Of a stretch of 64,000 bases of DNA, positions 1 through 12,361 are shown in pieces. Made by a program: the position numbers and the translations under genes. The stretch covers positions 124,001 to 188,000 of the forward strand of contig JASANG010000850.1 in assembly GCA_030248215.1 (NCBI GenBank). Direction: 5' to 3'. Below the pieces are notes generated by a model. It was not told the origin of the DNA. It made no database searches and saw nothing but the letters and a program-made list of their open reading frames with translations. Numbering within the stretch: the stretch's first letter is position 1; each line of letters begins with the position of its first letter. This stretch comes from Enoplolaimus lenunculus (lineage: Eukaryota > Nematoda > Enoplea > Enoplida > Thoracostomopsidae).

Positions 1-102
1 TGCTTAGGCTTAGGAATATGGTCATTCTTTCGCTTAGGACAAGGGTTAGGCTTAGGCTTAGGAATATGCTTTACTGTTCCGCCCCTGTTATTTACATTGA
101 CC
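1..102. mobile_element. GGCC-end MITE, right part only (cut by window edge)
   Basis: TTAGGC-rich core followed by the right end TTCCGCCCCTGTTATTTACATTGACC-like terminus ending at 102. Confidence 0.8.
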
Positions 103-345
103 TATGAAAGAATAGAAACCAATATGCTGTAGGTTTTTGACCTACACGCCATTATTTTAGGAAGCGTAAATTACTGAAATTCGGGAAAATTATGCAAATT
201 TTTGACGAAAATAATTTTTTAGTGAAATTTTAGATAAAATTGCATGCTTTTGTTTAGAATTATTTATAAACATTTGGTTTCGATTAAATCAAATGTTTCA
301 CATTATTTTCAAATGTGTGCAGCATCTATCGCCAGTTAATAATTA

Positions 346-597
346 CACTGTAAATCCCAGTGAGTTGATTTTAACTCAGAATAAGTTGAATTACTCAGTC
401 TGTGTTAGGATTATCAAAACTCAGAATTATAAGTTGGTTCAAGTCAATCTGAGTTAACTTATCAACTCTCCCGGAATCAAATCAACTTAGAGTGAAAATC
501 AACTCAACTCAGAGTGAGTTAATGCTTCTTGTTATTAACTCAGAAATAACTAACTCGCTAGCTGAATTGATTATTCAACTAATTGGAATTTACAGTG
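346..597. mobile_element. CACTGTAAATTCC MITE
   Basis: Ends CACTGTAAATCCCAGTGAG and GGAATTTACAGTG, TA on both sides. Interior of repeated ACTCAGA/TGAGTT motifs forms a long imperfect palindrome. Confidence 0.9.
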
Positions 598-764
598 TAG
601 ATACGTGCATGAATTCACAGGTTTAACCCAATGTTAATAACAGGGAAGCTGGTTAATGAAACGCAACCTCTGTCTCTCGTAAACAGCAAAATAATTTAAT
701 TTTGAAAATTTTCTAGTTTAGAATAGGAACATTTTTGGTTCAAGGTTTGGAAATTTTTTTAAAT

Positions 765-1016
765 ATTGAATTTCAGTGAGTTGATTTTAACTCAGAATGA
801 ATTGAATCCATTAAGCGCTCGGAGCTCTTCTGAATTAGGTCTTTTAAAACTAAAATTTCTGAATTGCTTGAATTCATTGTTATTTGTGAGTCAACTCAAC
901 TCAGAGAAAGAATCAACTCAACTGAGAGTGAGAGTTAATGTTTACTGACAGTAATTCCGAAACAACCAACTCGCTATTAACTGAATTGGTTAATCAACTC
1001 ATTGGAATTTACAGTG
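765..1016. mobile_element. CACTGTAAATTCC MITE
   Basis: Left end degraded (TGAATTTCAGTGAGTTG), right end intact (GGAATTTACAGTG at 1004-1016). Open frames over it are not genes. Confidence 0.85.
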
Positions 1017-1127
1017 TCAAGTTTTGTTCTAAACATATTGTATTACTTAAAATAATTAGCAGATTTCGACGAAAACGTGTCCGCTGGTTTAATTGTGCCA
1101 AAAAATTGTAACGCCCCACAAACTTAC

Positions 1128-1344
1128 CAATATTTTCCCAACAATTTGATAAATCTGTTGTTGTTGTTGTTGACAACGCTGTACCACTGTTGGCGATAGG
1201 AGGTTGAACTGCGGAAAGATCTGAAGGTTCTACTGTCATTGTTGAAGTTGATCCATCTCGTTGGGAATGGGATCCGTTCGAGAAATAATGGTTTTGTATT
1301 GGGGACGCAAGTCGCTTGAATAACATAGTATCTCCTGCAGCCAT
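1128..1344 (-). CDS. Probable first coding exon of an unknown gene running off the left edge
   Basis: On the minus strand an ATG opens 72 codons ending CWENI plus one base, before a good donor GTAAGTTTG. The residues (MAAGDTMLFKRLASP..., SNGSHSQRDGS, ALSTTTTTDLSNC) are Ser/Thr-rich and look like a disordered N-terminus such as transcription or RNA-binding factors carry. The run of Thr comes from a GTTGTTGTTGTTGTT stretch on the plus strand. No later exon could be recognised in 1-1127, so the rest would lie outside the window. No family assigned. Confidence 0.4.
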
Positions 1345-1574
1345 ACTGATATCACCGTTTAATAATGCTTAATACTCATGGGTTTTTTAAATTTACATTT
1401 CATATTTAAGCTTTTAGAAGAATTTTTTCTAAAAAATATAAAAAATACAGGGTTTTCGGAGAAGAAATGGAGTTCAATTTTTCGGCAAAATATATCATTC
1501 ATAATTGCTTTAGTTATTGATTTGTTATAGAAATTCAATTGTTTTATTAAGCACCCGTATTCTCTCAACTGTAT

Positions 1575-1770
1575 TACCTGTTACCATTTGGTGATAGGTC
1601 TTATAACTTTCGAACCAGTGATTGCTGAGGCTCAAAATTCAGCACATTTTTCGCATATGATTTGATCTACTCCTGTACCAATTTTTGAGTTCATTAACAA
1701 CTGTAATAGTTCAGTGAGTTTGAAAACCTATTACTAATACGGATTATAATTGCTATATACATTTAAGAAT
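1575..1770. repeat. Dispersed repeat of about 200 bp (GTGATAGGTCTTATAACTTTC)
   Basis: Related copies at about 53120-53345 and 59697-59907, plus fragments near 310, 17160, 49690 and 54970. Ends resemble inverted repeats (TGATAGGT... and ...ACTAACTGGTGATAG). Family unassigned. Confidence 0.7.
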
Positions 1771-1880
1771 ATGGTTAGGCTTAGCTTATGAATACGCTTA
1801 TAATACTGTTGCGCCCCTGTTTTGTTCATTGGCCGGCTTAGTCTTAGACTTAGGCTTAGGCTTAGGAATATGCTTATCAA
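1760..1880. mobile_element. Fragments of GGCC-end MITEs
   Basis: A right end (GCGCCCCTGTTTTGTTCATT then GGCC at 1831-1834) followed directly by more TTAGGC units, perhaps a second partial copy. Confidence 0.6.
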
Positions 1881-2032
1881 TAAAACTGTAACCAGAAGAT
1901 TTAATTAATGATCAGGCTTTTACAATTAATCAATAAAAACCTCCTAAAGGTTAAAAATAAATTTTTACTCTGCAACGAGTAGTTTACGATTTCATTGCTT
2001 GTTTCTGTTCCAATTTCACTGTTAAAAATTTT

Positions 2033-2259
2033 GGCCCATGTATACAACAGGGCCGGATCGTTTTCTGGAGGGGCTATAATTGAGTCAGTTTAAGCTTTCA
2101 GACTATTTTTTTGCTTAGGCTTAGGCTTAGGCTTAGGCTTAGGCTTTGGCTTAGGCTTAGGAATAGGCTCATCCATACGCTTAGGCTTAGGCATAGGCTT
2201 AGGCTTAGGCTTCGGACTATGCTTATACTAATTGTCCGGCCCTGTTCCATACATGGGCC
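2033..2259. mobile_element. GGCC-end MITE, ATGTATACAACAGGGCCGG subfamily
   Basis: Flanks AAAATTTT and AAAATTTC (7 of 8). The core has a run of TTAGGC units at 2114-2163. The inner CCGGATCGTTTTC differs from the GGGGCGGAACG subfamily. Confidence 0.9.
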
Positions 2260-2356
2260 AAAATTTCAAACTCGCTTGCTATAAATCGTAAGTCTTAAAC
2301 ATATTTTGTAAGCAGTATTATTTATCAGAATATTGTAATAATCACCTAAACAACAA

Positions 2357-2548
2357 GGTCCATGCAAAGATCAGGGGCGGAACGTTTTTCTATGGGACTA
2401 GAATAGAGTAAGCCTAAGCTATAGACTGATGTTTTCTGCTTGGCTTATGCTTAGGCTTAGGAATATGCTCATTCTTACGCTTTAGGCTTAGACTTAGGCT
2501 TAGGAATATACTTATAATTCTGCTTCGCCTCTGTTCTTTACATTGGCC
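2357..2548. mobile_element. GGCC-end MITE, ATGTAAAGATCAGGGG subfamily
   Basis: Perfect 8-bp duplications AACAACAA (2349-2356 and 2549-2556). Ends GGTCCATGCAAAGATCAGGG and CTGTTCTTTACATTGGCC. Core with TTAGGC. Confidence 0.93.
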
Positions 2549-2878
2549 AACAACAACACGTGCTTTTGTGCCTTATGGGACGTTTGGTGCCCCGATACAT
2601 CAAAAGTTATCCTTAAACTCTGTGTTGAGTTAAATTAGCCTGTTTATAGCATTCAAAATAGAGCCTAAAATTAAGATTGATCGAACCAGAAATATAATGA
2701 ATTTCAGGTTGGCAAAATGTCACACCGACAGGTAAACCGCGTTGTACTTCGACGGAAAGGGTCACAATTTTGGTTTGTTTAGTGCCAAACCAGTATACAA
2801 TTAACGTTTACAATGGATATCGCAATTACGAAGCCAGAATTTTTGCAATGGTGTGTGATTATTTATTTGTTGAGCAAG

Positions 2879-2975
2879 GGCCGATGTAATGAACATTGGC
2901 GGAAAGTCTAAAGCTTACGCTTACTCTTTTGTAGTCAAGCAGAAAAGCGTTCCGCGTCTGATCTTTACAACGGCC
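2879..2975. mobile_element. Short GGCC-end MITE copy
   Basis: 97-bp deleted copy: left end GGCCGATGTAATGAACA, right end CTGATCTTTACAACGGCC, with the TTAGGC core lost. Target duplication not clear. Confidence 0.7.
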
Positions 2976-3072
2976 GTAAGCCGGAGAGTAGTCAAAATTT
3001 AATTAAACAAAAACTTATTTATAAATGTTTCATTAACACTTGAACGAAACACAACCGAGTCTTCCGTCAATT

Positions 3073-3253
3073 GGCCCATGTATAGAACAGGGCCGGAACA
3101 GTAGTATAAGCATATTCCTAAGCCTAAGCCTAAGGCTAGCTAATCGTATGGATGAGGCTATTCCAAAGCCTAAGCCGAAGCAAAAAATTAGTCTAAAGCT
3201 TAAACTGACTCTCTCTTCCGGAAAACGATCCGGCCCTGTTCTATACAAGGGCC
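3073..3253. mobile_element. GGCC-end MITE, CCGGATCG subfamily
   Basis: Flanks CGTCAATT and CGTCGATT (7 of 8). Same ends as 2033-2259. Open frames on both strands through it (NETQPSLPSIG..., MYRTGPDRFPEE...) are inverted-repeat artefacts. Confidence 0.9.
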
Positions 3254-3479
3254 CGTCGATTTAAGGTCGGGCGCTTGTACTTAAAACTTTATTTGTTACT
3301 AAACAAAAAATGTAATATTTTCGAAACTTTTTTCCAACCAATAAAACATATGCCAAACCCAAAATTCCAAATCCAGTTTCGATTCCGACCACAAATTCGA
3401 ATTGAGACTCAAATTCGGATTGAACACTAAATTTCGTTGCCGTTGAAACGTTGCCAGTCTAGCGTTTACTTCTTCTACA

Positions 3480-5250
3480 AGATTTATGACGTTTGTATCA
3501 GTTTGATAATTTTATCTCAATAATCTTATATGATTATCAAAGGGTTTTTGCAACAACAATCTCTCGGTTACCAATACACTACTTTGTTCCACAAGTCAAA
3601 ATTGAGCAATATGTACCATTATTCATTTGGCGTTAAAGGCAGCCAAATTTCTACCCTCCTCGCAATTTTTCCCATCAGCCGTCACAGTCCGGGGGGGCTG
3701 TCGAGCCCGGCGTACGAGCGAACCGGTTCATTTTTAGTCTTAAACCCGTGTCTTATCACTTTGGGTGATGTATTCAAAACAAAACTATCGCGGTGCACAT
3801 AATACGCTACTTTGATTCGCTGCGCTCTCGTTTATGTTGTGAAAAGTTTGTTGATGATACAAAACTTGTCAAAATTGAGGGTCGTTTTATAGGGGGGGGG
3901 ATACTGAATAATATTGTGGAAGCCGGAACCGGACGATGCTGATCCCGGGATTTGTTCACAGAAGCGGTGACATAGAAGGCAAACTTTGATTTTAATGCTA
4001 CATTTTAATACAAAATGTTGGTTTTGATTTCTGGTTGGATTGGCCTGTGTGCGCGCGCCGGGATGTTCCGTTTGAATCCGCCGGTAGCAGACACCAAACG
4101 CGAATTTACGCTAAGATGCCACAGTGGTAAAGGAACATTTCATTGACAGATACGAACAACCAGGCTGTGTGGTAGGCGGCTCGCAACCGATTTTATAATT
4201 TTGAAAGGCAAACGTCACAAGTGATATATTGCATAACAAACTTGATGTACGAGCTTGAGCCAGCAAAGGGTTGGTGCCAAGTGAATATATTTTCTGGTAT
4301 AAAATTTAAAATCGTATTTCTTACCGTAAACTGTGCTCTAAACCCAAGCCGGTGGGTGGTGGGTTTTGGGGCACAAGACGAATTCCGGTGAGATACATTT
4401 TACACTGTGACCGGATGTATTTTGTAGTTAAAATTTTGTTGTTCAAAATGTTTCAGTTGAACGTAATTTTTGGGATTAATTTAATTATAAAATTAGTTCA
4501 AAGATATATACGCAGTACAGTATTTTTTACAACTTTAAGCTTTGTTCGGGGTAAAACTACAGAGGTGGGTGTCCAGCGATTGGTACGTAAAACAGTTTCA
4601 ATGATATGTGTATGCCTACCTACAATCGCTAGCGATCCGGGTGTAGGTACGCTGTCGATCATAAATTTTTTGGGTGGGTTAAAATGGCACGATCGCTAGT
4701 TACAATTTTTGTGTTTCATAACATTTACCAGCCCGACCCCCCCGTCAAAAATTTTTAGATCCGCCTCTGCCTTTTTGGGCAAATTAATCTTCGTCAATGA
4801 TAACTATAAATCAAAATCATTCTAAAACCGCTTGTATATTTGGAAATTATGCTTATAGGATGGCTTTCTAAAACTTTAATTCGACAATTTACGTACTTTA
4901 AAAACGTAGCAGAATATGTTACTTATTGGCTAAGGTCAATTGGTAATTGGTCTGAATAGCAGATCGGTATACAACATGTAAATAATATCACTTGAAAATC
5001 AATAATGATGATAAAAATAAGTTGAATAATAACATTAATCTATATTAACTTAGAAACGTAAATTCCATGATACGGAAATATATATCTCGTACCCATAGGG
5101 ACTATAACCTGTTGCCGATTAATGGCACAAATGACCATCCTAAGGGCTCTAAGGATTTTTCTTTGTTGGGTTACTTCAACTATAACAGAAGCTAAGCTAG
5201 CACTTTAACAGTTGTTTTCTAATTTTATCTTTACACTTAAAATGCCAAAC
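3480..5250. other. No gene recognised
   Basis: Mixed AT-rich and GC-richer DNA (3680-4720). Open frames at 3530 and 4352 have no protein-like signature, splice context or conserved motif. Confidence 0.5.
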
Positions 5251-5255
5251 CATTA

Positions 5256-5509
5256 CACTGTAAATTCCAATGAGTTAATTAATCAACTCACACACTGAAA
5301 GTAACTTATTTCTGAGTTAATAACAGTAAACTTTAACTCACTCTGACATGGCTTGATTCTCACTGTGAGTAGAGTGGACTCCGGGTGAGTTGCTTAACTA
5401 AATCAGAACGAGTTGAATCATCTCAGAAGTGTGAGTTTTGATAGTCCTAACTCAGACTGAGTGATTCAACTCATTTTGAGTTAAAATCAACTCACTGGAA
5501 TTTACAGTG
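5256..5509. mobile_element. CACTGTAAATTCC MITE
   Basis: Both ends intact, flanked by TA dinucleotides; 254 bp. Confidence 0.92.
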
Positions 5510-5859
5510 TACCAAAACAACGATGTAGACGTAAGGCGTTCTGTAACGCCTAGATCTAGCTTAGGCTAGACTTAGATATGATTAGGGTTACGCCTGCAGG
5601 GGCACCCGTTCCGTACGCAGTCGCTTAAAACTATCTGAGTAAAACCATATCTTAGGCCAGACCTTTAAAAATGGTGAAACTAATGGACCCCATTGCAATA
5701 AACGTCTTTTGTGTTAGTCCGTGATGAGATTTGCCTACATGTAGAATGAGAGACTTAAAGACTGGAAGAATTAGGCTTGGGATTAGGCTTAGGCTTATGA
5801 TTAGGCTTAGGCTTATATTTAGGCTTAGGCTTAGCGTGGGTACGCTGTTACGGTTCACA

Positions 5860-7560
5860 TGCGTCCATGTTTTGCATTATGAAAAATAATGCATAGGTTG
5901 CTTCTATCGAAAGTAACATAAAATCTTTATTTAGTATCCAACTGGAAACTGTAGGCCGGTGGTTTCAGTAAAAATAAACCACTTGAATAAAATGTATAAA
6001 ATCAAAACTACGCCTTGTGTATTTTCATTTAAAATTAGTCAAATTTTTCAAATTTCTACATTTCGAACACAAAAGTTCGATCTAAATTCGTTACAAGATA
6101 CTGTCACAAAACGTTGAATAATCCATTTTCGCTCGAGTTCCCAGTACCTGATATATTTTCAACGTTCGCCTACTTTCAAATGCTCACAAACAACCATTCA
6201 GTATAAGTTTGTTTTAAAATATATTGATTCGGTCGAAAAAATGCCTTTATTAAAAATTTCAAATGTTTTCATGTTTTAACAAAATTTATTTGGATTTTGG
6301 GCCCGGAAGTAAACATCAGGGATGGAACGCTTTTCTGCAGGACTGCAATAGAATATGCACAAACGCTTTAGTCGGATTTCTGTAAAATGGTCTGGTTTAG
6401 TGTTCAAGGGGTCGAACTCGGTGGGGTTAACTTTTTTTGGCACCCTCTCGTCGCCGAAATGTATAGATTTAAAAGAAATGCTGGAAAATGCAGGGTGAAA
6501 TTTGTTTTTGTCAAAATTTTGCGGCTGTCGCCCGTCACTTTTATGTTCAGAGTTGAAAGAATGAAAAAACAGAGGCAATATTTAATAAAATTTTTTATAA
6601 TTCAGAAAGTTTGAAAAAAAACCCAAAGGTTCAAATCCAAAACGCAGAGCGAATTTTGAGGTTACAGATTTTGAAGTTTCGTAAAAATTAAACTTTGTTT
6701 ACTACCAGAACTACAGTAACCGCACGTTTCACTGTACCGGAACACAAAAATTAGAATTAATATTTATTGACCTCAGCGAAATATTTCGGATTAAAGTTCG
6801 TTCAAAATTCGGATGTTTCGGTGAAAAATTTTATATTTAAAATTAACCAACTCGTCAATTTTGAAAAACAACTAAAAAATATTTGAACTTTTGAGATATT
6901 GAAATATTTGAAATCAATATTATACACCAAGAATTCAACAAAATCCTCAATATTCCACTAAAACTTATCAAAAACTAAGTATTATAGACCGATCACACAA
7001 TGCAAATTTTGATACTAAAATACATGACTAAAAGTTTGAATTGTGGATACTGTAGTAGTTTTTAAGTAAACTCATGAGCATTGCACCAATGAGATGTGAG
7101 TAATATAAGGTTAATTTGTTTCTAGCCGTCCAATCAGCCAGCAGAAATGGCAAATTCGTTGCCAGCCGTATAAATTGGGTGGGGGAGGGGGCGAAAAGTA
7201 AAATTGAACTATAATTGTATGCCAAAACTATTCGTGTAGGTCCTAAGTTTTCTAACTTGGCTGAGTTGGACTGCTCGCTTTTGGCTATGGGCTCACGTGA
7301 CGGTTTCCAATTTGGACAATACGGACCAATTAGAAACTAGTATTTGTGGAATCGTATAAAGATACAATGTTAGTTTATTTCTAGTTAACCAATCACGAGT
7401 TAGAAACGGTACTAACGTTTGGGTATACTGACCCCGCAACGTTTAAGAACTAAAAGCAAAATTAGCGAATTGAAATGTCAGATGTCTACGTTTTGAACCA
7501 AAAATTTTACCAGTAGCGTAACCAGCGGAAACGGACGATGACGGATACATCCTTCCTTAG
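5860..7560. other. No gene recognised
   Basis: AT-rich sequence with short overlapping open frames on both strands and no motif. A degraded TTAGGC piece lies just before it (5770-5840). Confidence 0.5.
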
Positions 7561-7566
7561 CCTTAA

Positions 7567-7829
7567 CCCTTTCTCACATGAATATTTTGTATTTCCCCTG
7601 AGACCTACTTTTATGCTAGGATTCGAACTCGGGTGACCGGAGTGGGAGGCGTATACCATCACCACTCAGCTATAGGAGCTTGACGCCCGAGCCCGAGGGG
7701 GCTCTCACGTCTTGTGGTAATTTAGTACTATGTATACGTGTTGCAATTGTTACACACGGTGCGATATATACCATTTAACGTATATACACTGCGCTGAGTT
7801 TCCTACAGGCAGCTCAATGTGAGAAGGGG
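7567..7829 (-). mobile_element. piggyBac-like MITE with tRNA-like segment
   Basis: 263 bp between TTAA duplications. Ends CCCTTTCTCACAT and ATGTGAGAAGGGG. The tRNA-like part is on the minus strand. Confidence 0.9.
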
Positions 7830-8409
7830 TTAATGGTGTCTATTGTTTTCCCGCACCATAGTTAGAGATTTCAAGGCTCAGGTTTCCATTGAAAGTATTT
7901 TGGCTGTCACCCTAAAAAATTTTAGACTCGCTTATCAGGATGTATAACCGGATATTTATTTGGGTTTCCGTTTTCAGTAAAACTAGGTCTTATAGAAATA
8001 ACAGAAATATGGTACTTTTTAATTCTCAAAATGAGTTATAAATTACGTATATACTTCACAATTTTTTATTACAGATTTGCTGTAGGTAGGTAATTGTTTG
8101 AATTGAAATAAAAAATTACGAAATTTATGTTAAAAATTTCGATGCATTCGCCATTTCGTCTTTAAAACACACGTAATTGTGGTGGCAGACAATAAACCAT
8201 TTTTGAAATTAAAACTAACAAAACTTCAAAATCCGTTTTAGGCAGATTTGTCAAAAATTTAGCATTTTTAATAAATTTAATTCGACTCAGTAAAAGAATA
8301 GAATGCTGTTTAACTTCGGTACCATTGAACTAATGATTCACGACAGATTTGGAAAATATGGAGAAACGAAACAGTATTTGGCAAAATTTGGCACTTTAGG
8401 AGTATTTCG

Positions 8410-8569
8410 GGCCAATGTAAAGAACAAGGGCGGAACAGTATATAAGCTTATTCCTAAGCCTAAGCCTAAACCTAAAGCTTGAGCCAAACAAAAAAATTAG
8501 TCTAAAGCTTAAGCTTACTCTATTGCAGTCCCACTTAAAAACGTTTCGCACCTGATCTTTACATGAGCC
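8410..8569. mobile_element. GGCC-end MITE
   Basis: Left end GGCCAATGTAAAGAACAAGG, right end TGATCTTTACATGAGCC; flanks GTATTTCG and GCGATTCG (6 of 8). Confidence 0.85.
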
Positions 8570-8795
8570 GCGATTCGTAACGCATAATATGTCGAAATCT
8601 TCGCTTGACTCATAAAAGTGAAGTTTCGAAACTCACTAAAATATTCTCCCACCGGAGCGGCTGGAGAGTTAAATTTCTCAACGAAACATTGAAATTGAAC
8701 TTAAATTGAATATGTATGTCGGCTGTGAAAACGATAACAAATATTGTCGAGAAGTGAAATGTGTCGCTATTAATGTTTAAGCAACAAAGTACTTA

Positions 8796-8994
8796 CACTG
8801 CAAAAAATGGTGAGTCAAATTGACTCTCTCGGAAATAGGTTTTTCCTGACTACACAAACTGAGTCAAAATTCGACTCCGCCTGAGTCAAATTCGACTCAA
8901 TTTGACTCTCGCTGAGTCGAATTTTGACTTAGTTTGTGTTGTCAGGAAAAGCCTATTGCAGAGGGCGTCAATTTGATTCACCATTTTTGCAGTG
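8796..8994. mobile_element. CACTGCAAAAAATGG MITE
   Basis: 199 bp, flanked by TA. Nearly one long palindrome of GAGTCAAATTCGACTC-like motifs with TTTTCCTGACTACACAAAC arms. Confidence 0.92.
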
Positions 8995-9178
8995 TATCAT
9001 ATATACAGTGAATTTAACGGAAAGCTAGCGGGGTACCTTATGGATAGACAAAATCAAAATATCAATCAGCCACGCTATAATATATTCGGGTCACTGCAGT
9101 ATAAATCATATTTTGTCAACAAAAAAAATCAAAACAGAAAAAAATTGGGACAGTGATGTCAGATCATATACTTTTTCT

Positions 9179-9377
9179 GGCCTGTGTTACTTTTAGGGCC
9201 GTCCAGGTTTCTGATGCAAGTCTATAAAAGAGTAGGCGTACATTCTCGACTACATTTTTTGTTTAGGCTTAAGCTTAGGCTTAGGCATACGCTTTTGCAA
9301 TGCTTAATAGACTTAGGCATAGGCTTAGGAATACGCTTAATTTACGTACTGTTACATCCCTAAAAGTAACATTGGCC
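9179..9377. mobile_element. GGCC-end MITE, ATGTTACTTTTAGGG subfamily
   Basis: Flanks CTTTTTCT and CTTTTTCC (7 of 8 match). Ends GGCCTGTGTTACTTTTAGGG and CCCTAAAAGTAACATTGGCC. Core with TTAGGC repeats. Confidence 0.9.
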
Positions 9378-9764
9378 CTTTTTCCAAATAAGTTCACAAT
9401 CCGAAATTAAGGCAAAAAATTTTCTGAGCCGTCTACTGCAATTAATTATTCGATATTTACGTCCAGGTTTCGACGTTGGCTATTACAAACTGCTGCGGCG
9501 CTGATATCTTCAATGTGTACAAGATCCTGCACGTCTCGGGATATTGCGATACATTTGATTAAATATCATATGATATTCCAAAATTATAGCTATTATATCA
9601 TATGGCGCTACGCAGAGTGACGCCACTTTTTAGAGCTACGCTATTTTTGCGTGTGTTAATCACGAAACAAAAGGATTTTATTAACGCACGTACAGCAGAC
9701 GCTTCAAAAAAGTAATTGCAGATCGGCATAATTTTGTTTCTTACTGCAAAATCGATCGAAATTT

Positions 9765-10103
9765 AGAGTCCATAAATGTCAATTATTCCTGAATGTAAAC
9801 GCATAAGTGACTCCAGGACCACATAATTTGAGTTTGAAACTTGAAAGCTTGCTTAAATTTTGAACTTACATTCCTAAAGTATAACCTTGCATTATCGCTC
9901 AAGCTTTTCTGCAAGGTAAAAACCGTTTAATTCAACGGATAGTTACAATACCGGATATATCAGTAAGGATGGGTAGCGCAGGGCTGGTTCAAAATTAATA
10001 ACCGTCCGTAACCGAATAACAACGGGGGTATCCTCTGGAGAGGCCAAATAAATATCAGTCCCCTCTCTTATTCGGATCACTACAGTAAGTAGTGTAGAGA
10101 TAA
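9765..10103 (-). mobile_element. Same CTGTATTGACCCG family, truncated inverted copy
   Basis: Reads as the minus strand of 39362-39808, ending CTCTTATTCGGATCACTACAG near 10095. The open frame across it is not a gene. Confidence 0.8.
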
Positions 10104-10326
10104 TGAAATTTTTGTGATCCAGACCCAAATTGCCTGAACTTCTGACTAAAGTTTTCCCGGAGCAGAAGTTGCAGGTCAATTTTCTGCCGAAGCCTTTAAG
10201 CAGTAAACCTGCTTTGTAATTTTTTCAGATGAGTAAATTTGTCATTCCTGGTCAGAATGCACTATTTGTGGTATTACAATTTTTAAGGCTTTAGCTGTTT
10301 GAAAATGTACTTGAATCACTATAACA

Positions 10327-10578
10327 CACTGTAAATTCCAATGAGTTGATAAATCATTTCAGCTAGCGAGTTGATTATTTCTGAATTAATATCAGTAAAC
10401 ATTGACTCACTCTGAGTTGAGTTGATTCTCATTCTGAGTTGAGTTGACTTTGGGTGAGTTGATTAATTAACTCAGAATGAATTGAATCAATTCAAAATTC
10501 TGAGTTCTGATAGTCCTAACTCAGACTGAGTGATTCAACTCTTTCTGAGTTAAAATCAACTCACTGAAATTTACAGTG
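10327..10578. mobile_element. CACTGTAAATTCC MITE
   Basis: Both ends intact, 252 bp, flanked by CA on both sides rather than TA. Confidence 0.92.
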
Positions 10579-10688
10579 CAGTGTTTAATACAATTTCATA
10601 TATACGCAAATTGCCTAGTGTATGTGGAGGGGGACTTTAGTAGTCTTGTAGCAATCTTCTAAACGGAATAATCAGAACTACTGAGGTA

Positions 10689-11126
10689 CTGTAGTGAGTT
10701 ACCCGAATAAGAGGGGGGACTGATATTTATTTGACCTCTTCAGAAGGTACCCCTGTTATTCGGTTACGGACTGTTATTTATTTTTATCCCGTCCTCCGCC
10801 ACACTTCGTTACACATATCCGTTATTGTAACTAGCCCATTAATTGAATGTTTATTTGCCTTGTATCAAAAGCTTTAGCCATAATGCAAGGTTATTATTTG
10901 GAACGTACTTTGGAAACTGAAGTACGTTTCAAAGTTTTGAACTCACCTTTAATTGGTTCTGGAGTCATTTAAGCGCTACAATAAGGAATACCTAATTGAC
11001 ATTTATGGACTCTAATTAGGGTTTAGGGACTCTATGCGCTTACGGACTCTTTTTAGGGATACGGACTCCTATTGATTGGGACTCAAAATTGGTACCCCCT
11101 CTAATTCGGGTCACCACTCACCACAG
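10689..11126. mobile_element. MITE with CTGTA..GACCCGAATAAGAGGGG ends
   Basis: Left CTGTAGTGAGTTACCCGAAT, right ATTCGGGTCACCACTCACCACAG, flanked by TA. 438 bp. Interior AT-rich with repeated GGACTC motifs. Possibly Tc1/mariner-like by the TA target. Confidence 0.88.
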
Positions 11127-11389
11127 TACTGGCATAAATACCGATGTTTAGAATTGTATGCTCATATCAACGTGCTTGAGGGTTAGGGTACTTTCCTTTG
11201 AGCAACAAGTTAAAACAAGTGCTTAAGAAACGAAAATTGAGGTTCGGAAACTCAAAAAACACAATCGAGTTTCGGATATCCGAAATAGAAAATTTCATTT
11301 CGGATATCCGGATAAACGGATAAATATCCGGCAAGTATTGACGGATATCTGGATATGAAAAAATATCCGATGCCCATCAGTAGTCAGTG

Positions 11390-11560
11390 TTCTATACTTG
11401 GGCATGGGCCCGATCCACGCTGTCCCGGCTATTCCTACCTACCCAGCAAAGCTATAGGCTCGAAGCTGTCCCGGCTGTCCCGACCGACCCAGAACAAACA
11501 AGTTGAAGCTGTCCCAATCAACCCAGCAAAAACATTTCACTCCGAGTATATTGCTGTCCC
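11390..11560. repeat. Short imperfect tandem repeat (AGCTGTCCCGGCTGTCC)
   Basis: Three to four diverged units sharing GCTGTCCCG and ACCCAGCAAA. The open frame through it is not protein-like. It lies about 570 bases upstream of the vinculin-like ATG. Confidence 0.5.
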
Positions 11561-12133
11561 GTGGGTATTAAATGGGACGCCACTTAGGAGTATTTAACAT
11601 GGTCCGGATTTTTCAACATCAATTTGTTATTTGACAAGCAGATTTGTTATGAAAATTGTCTGGTTTAAACTTAAGTTCCGTCGTTTAAACAAAATGTATG
11701 GTACGAGTCAAATTTGAACTGAAACCATGTAAAAAATGCACCGCTTAGTTGTATATTTTGGTGGAGGTTGGATTTTCTTTAATTTATCAATGAATGCTTT
11801 GTAAGCTTTATGCGGTGTCATTTATTAGCTAGCTAGTGTGTTTGAAAAATGTAATGGTGGCTGTCGTGGCCGCAATCCAGTGATAGGCCACTAGATGATA
11901 AGGTGGTGTGGTTGTGGTTGATGATACTAACAAAATATGCGTCCAAATTGTTTTGAGTGCAAGCATAAACCGAAGTTACACGTAGTTCCACGTACTGGTC
12001 TTGCAGGTGTTTGTTTTGGTTGGTTGGCGATAGTTAAGTGTGTGCTTTTATTTAGGTTTGGCATGTACATTATTTCTTTTTCTTTCTTACCTCTACACAC
12101 TTTTTACTTATTGATACAAAACGTTAACTGATT

Positions 12134-12361
12134 ATGGCCTCGGTTCGTACATATCATCAAAACTATTTCACAAGAACAGAAGATAAAATGATGTACAGTT
12201 CAACGCCTGCCCGAGTCTTTTCAACGGTTTATGGACCATACGAGTATGAATATCGAGGACATGCTCCGAAAGACCCGTCAGTTTGTGCTTCAGCCGCACT
12301 TCATCAATTTGCGCACGCATGTCCTTTGTGCAATTACTTGGAACGCTCGCATACAGCCTCG
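12134..12361 (+). CDS. First coding exon of the vinculin-like gene (tentative)
   Basis: The exon opens with ATG after an in-frame stop and ends at TCG followed by GTACAC, in phase 0. This joins the phase-0 exon at 12586-12675 (VPQPYSIKNEERYMQKS...) without a break. The 76 residues are rich in Tyr, His, Ala and Cys and resemble no vinculin head domain I know. A second frame starting at 12231 is also open, so the reading is not secure. Either the gene has acquired a new N-terminus in place of the talin-binding D1 domain, or another 5' exon lies outside the part I can recognise. The 500 bases upstream show nothing vinculin-like. Confidence 0.45.

Noticed and set aside
1-110. Telomere end, from TTAGGC repeats at the window start
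   Set aside because: The repeats end in a MITE terminus, and many identical pieces lie throughout the window with target duplications.
4352-4699. 115-codon plus-strand open frame
   Set aside because: No recognisable motif, composition close to translated AT-rich DNA, no splice context.
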